A stretch of 7,910 nucleotides of DNA from Cohaesibacteraceae bacterium. GTDB taxonomy: Bacteria > Pseudomonadota > Alphaproteobacteria > Rhizobiales > Cohaesibacteraceae. This document shows positions 6,106 to 7,910 of this stretch, one piece after another. A program made the position numbers and the translations under genes. The stretch spans positions 1-7,910 of the forward strand of contig JAESRR010000132.1 of assembly GCA_016764535.1 (NCBI GenBank), in the 5' to 3' direction. Within the stretch, counting starts at the first letter, position 1; every line of letters starts with the position of its first letter. The notes below the pieces were generated by a model. The model was given only the letters and a program-made list of their open reading frames with translations, was not told where the DNA came from and did no database searches.

Positions 6106-6573
6106 ATGCGAATATTGGTTCTGCTTGTTTCACATGGTGTGACTTTGGCACTCGGTTTTGCTCTTGGAGTATATTTCCTGCCAATACTCATTGCCCCCCC
6201 GGCACCCGAAGCCAGCTTGTTACAGCAAATCGAGCAAAATGCGCTCTACACAGCCACTATCAAAGAAAACCTGAAGGGCAGTGACACGCTGCATTGGGGG
6301 GAAGGTACCTTTCATATTAACACCGACAAAGTCGCGTTTACCGGAACCCTTGCACCCGGACCCGATTACAGGGTCTATCTCGTTCCGGAATTTGTTGAAA
6401 CTGAAGCACAGTTTTTGGATATAAAATCCGGGTCACAATATCTGGGAGATGTCAAAAGTTTCGACGGGTTTATAGTATCGATCGCAACCACGGTTCAACT
6501 GAAAAACTACACAACTATTATTGTGTGGTGTGAAACATTTGGTGAATTCATTACTGCAGCAAAATTTCGTTAA
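6106..6573 (+). CDS. Membrane-anchored DM13 domain protein
   Basis: This 155-residue protein has an N-terminal hydrophobic segment (about 3-29), either a signal anchor or an uncleaved signal. A short Pro/Ala linker follows, then a periplasmic DM13-type domain (about 55-155). Diagnostic stretches are HWGEGTFHI, LAPGPDYRVYLVPEFVET, GDVKSFDGFIVSI and the C-terminal VVWCE-like IIVWCETFGEFITAA with a single cysteine, Cys142. DM13 domains are found in bacteria and animals, often beside DOMON or cytochrome domains. A redox or electron-transfer role using the conserved cysteine has been proposed, but the bacterial single-domain proteins are largely uncharacterised. The start at 6106 has GAGG (6095-6098) seven bases upstream, overlapping the rsmD stop. 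The 9-base gap implies co-transcription with rsmD. Assignment is by remembered family pattern. Confidence 0.82.
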   Translation: MRILVLLVSHGVTLALGFALGVYFLPILIAPPAPEASLLQQIEQNALYTATIKENLKGSDTLHWGEGTFHINTDKVAFTGTLAPGPDYRVYLVPEFVETEAQFLDIKSGSQYLGDVKSFDGFIVSIATTVQLKNYTTIIVWCETFGEFITAAKFR

Positions 6574-6708
6574 AACAGAATTCTCACGATTTGCATTTAG
6601 CCGTCATGGCAAAGCTTTATTTACTTCATCATTGATCCAGACTGGTCATCGCGCTTTTGCATGCCTATTCTGATCAACGAATATTTCATTGATTCTCCGG
6701 AGTGCCCG
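6574..6708 (+). other. Gap between DM13 gene and tldD, with the tldD ribosome-binding site
   Basis: This 135-base gap holds no gene. A weak hairpin (TTTGC 6591-6595 with a downstream GCAAA) is followed by a T-rich but interrupted stretch, so it is not a convincing terminator. GGAG at 6699-6702 lies six bases before ATG 6709 and defines the tldD start. An in-frame ATG at 6661 has no such site. A separate tldD promoter here is plausible, but I could not identify it. Confidence 0.5.
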
Positions 6709-7910
6709 ATGAGCGAACAGCACCTTGATCTCTTAGCAAATACCGACATGGACCGGAAAGCTGCCATCAAACTGGTCAGCGAAACTTTACAAAATGCCGA
6801 TGATGGCGAATTGTATCTTGAGTATACGCAATCTGAAAGCCTGATGTTTGACAACGGCCGGTTGAAAACAGCCAGTTTTGATACCGGACAGGGATTTGGA
6901 TTACGGGCAGTCGCAGGAGAGGCAGCGGGATACGCACATTCCGGAGAAATTTCACACGCAGCATTAAAGCGGGCCAGCGACGCAGTGCAATCCGTGACCC
7001 GGGGACACAGTGGTGTCCAGGCTGCTCCGCCAAGAGGCACGAACAAAGTACTCTACTCAGATCTAAACCCCCTTGGCAGCCCCGATTTTGAAGAAAAAGT
7101 AAAGCTCCTCGAAACGATCAACCAGTACGCCAGAGATAAAGATAGTCTGGTTCGACAGGTGACAGTTTCGCTCGCCGCGACCTGGAAAGTCGTTGAAATT
7201 ATTCGTGCAGACGGATCCCACTTCAGGGATGTACGCCCTTTGGTTCGCGCGTCGGTCTCGATAGTTGCCGGGCGGGGCGATCGTCAGGAAACCGGTTCAT
7301 TTGGTCTTGGAGGGCGCGGTAGTTTTGCAGACTATCTCACAGAAGAAAGCTGGATGCATGCAGCTGATGAAGCGTTGCGCCAGGCAATTGTAAATCTGGA
7401 TGCAGTTGACGCACCCGCTGGTGAAATGGATGTTGTACTTGGGTCAGGATGGCCCGGAATATTGCTCCATGAAGCGGTTGGACATGGCCTTGAAGGTGAT
7501 TTTAACCGCAAGAAAACTTCCGCATTTGCCGGATTGATGGGCGAACGCGTAGCTTCGCCTGGAGTGACGATTCTTGATGATGGCACGATTTATGGTCGCA
7601 GAGGGTCGCTTTCAATCGACGACGAAGGAACACCAACTCAGGCCACCACATTAATCGAGGACGGCATTCTGGTGGGCTACATGCAGGATCGGCAAAATGC
7701 CCGTCTTATGGGTATGGAGCCAACAGGCAATGGCCGTCGACAATCCTATGCGCATATCCCTATGCCGCGTATGACAAACACGTATATGCTTGGCGGCAAG
7801 GAAGATCCCCAGGAAATTATTTCATCTGTTAAAAAAGGTATCTATGCCGTCAATTTTGGCGGTGGTCAGGTTGATATCACTTCCGGCAAATTCGTGTTCT
7901 CCTGCACGGA
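6709..7910 (+). CDS. tldD: Metalloprotease TldD, 5' part (runs off the window)
   Basis: The frame is open from 6709 to the right edge: 400 full codons of a protein that normally has about 470-480. TldD forms a heterodimeric protease with TldE/PmbA, known in E. coli for maturing microcin B17 and degrading the CcdA antitoxin. Visible motifs include DDGELYLEYTQSESLMFDNG near the N-terminus, the YAHSGEIS region, and the zinc site LHEAVGHGLEGDF with HExxxH at His254, Glu255 and His259. RKKTSAFAG, SIDDEGTPTQ, NGRRQSYAHIPMPRMTNTY and GGGQVDITSGKFVFS follow. The third zinc ligand, a C-terminal Cys in E. coli TldD, would lie beyond the window. Cys399 here occupies a different, variable position. In many alphaproteobacteria tldD precedes cytochrome c oxidase genes, but nothing of that is visible here. 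A partner tldE is not in the window. Confidence 0.95.
   Translation, partial: MSEQHLDLLANTDMDRKAAIKLVSETLQNADDGELYLEYTQSESLMFDNGRLKTASFDTGQGFGLRAVAGEAAGYAHSGEISHAALKRASDAVQSVTRGHSGVQAAPPRGTNKVLYSDLNPLGSPDFEEKVKLLETINQYARDKDSLVRQVTVSLAATWKVVEIIRADGSHFRDVRPLVRASVSIVAGRGDRQETGSFGLGGRGSFADYLTEESWMHAADEALRQAIVNLDAVDAPAGEMDVVLGSGWPGILLHEAVGHGLEGDFNRKKTSAFAGLMGERVASPGVTILDDGTIYGRRGSLSIDDEGTPTQATTLIEDGILVGYMQDRQNARLMGMEPTGNGRRQSYAHIPMPRMTNTYMLGGKEDPQEIISSVKKGIYAVNFGGGQVDITSGKFVFSCT

Noticed and set aside
6661..6708. Upstream in-frame ATG of tldD at 6661
   Set aside because: It has no Shine-Dalgarno site and adds 16 unconserved residues. ATG 6709 has GGAG at good spacing and gives a normal-length protein.
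6621..7046. 141-codon minus-strand open frame opposite the start of tldD
   Set aside because: The plus strand here clearly encodes conserved TldD N-terminal sequence. The antisense product has no recognisable domain or ribosome-binding support.

Overview
This window is a housekeeping stretch of a bacterial chromosome, most likely from an alphaproteobacterium. The evidence is the MutL with a C-terminal endonuclease motif, the tadA / rluB / rsmD neighbourhood with a long basic tail on the pseudouridine synthase, and the style of the RsmD, DM13 and TldD proteins. These resemble Hyphomicrobiales and related marine alphaproteobacteria. Base composition looks close to 50% GC by eye, moderate for that class. 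I cannot name the genus.

Layout. Bases 1-145 hold no supported gene. On the minus strand, mutL (DNA mismatch repair) lies at 146-2002 behind an EamA/DMT-family 10-helix transporter (2063-2977), and the pair looks like one transcription unit reading leftward. A 465-base non-coding gap (2978-3442) follows. It contains a well-formed stem-loop, a putative promoter and a long leader for a small cold-shock-domain protein (3443-3658, plus strand), which ends in a strong intrinsic terminator (3687-3713). tadA (tRNA adenosine deaminase) comes next on the minus strand, head-to-head with rluB (23S rRNA pseudouridine synthase) across about 55 bases. rluB overlaps rsmD (16S rRNA m2G966 methyltransferase) by 20 bases. 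A membrane-anchored DM13-domain protein starts 9 bases after rsmD. The 5' part of tldD, a metalloprotease subunit, runs off the right edge.

How the genes fit together. tadA, rluB and rsmD are all RNA-modification genes acting on the translation apparatus: wobble inosine in tRNA-Arg, a 23S pseudouridine and a 16S methylguanosine. Together with the cold-shock RNA chaperone they form an RNA-maintenance neighbourhood. mutL is a genome-maintenance gene paired with an unrelated transporter. The DM13 protein and TldD are envelope or protein-maturation functions downstream of the rsmD unit.

I found no mobile element, CRISPR array, tRNA/rRNA gene, prophage or defence system, and no convincing new multi-gene system. 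The most interesting signals are small. They are an eight-codon leader ORF with the only good Shine-Dalgarno site, abutting mutL in the same frame (TGA|ATG); a cold-shock leader whose hairpins could be mutually exclusive around the ribosome-binding site; an unexplained stem-loop in the eamA-csp gap; and the little-studied DM13 protein.
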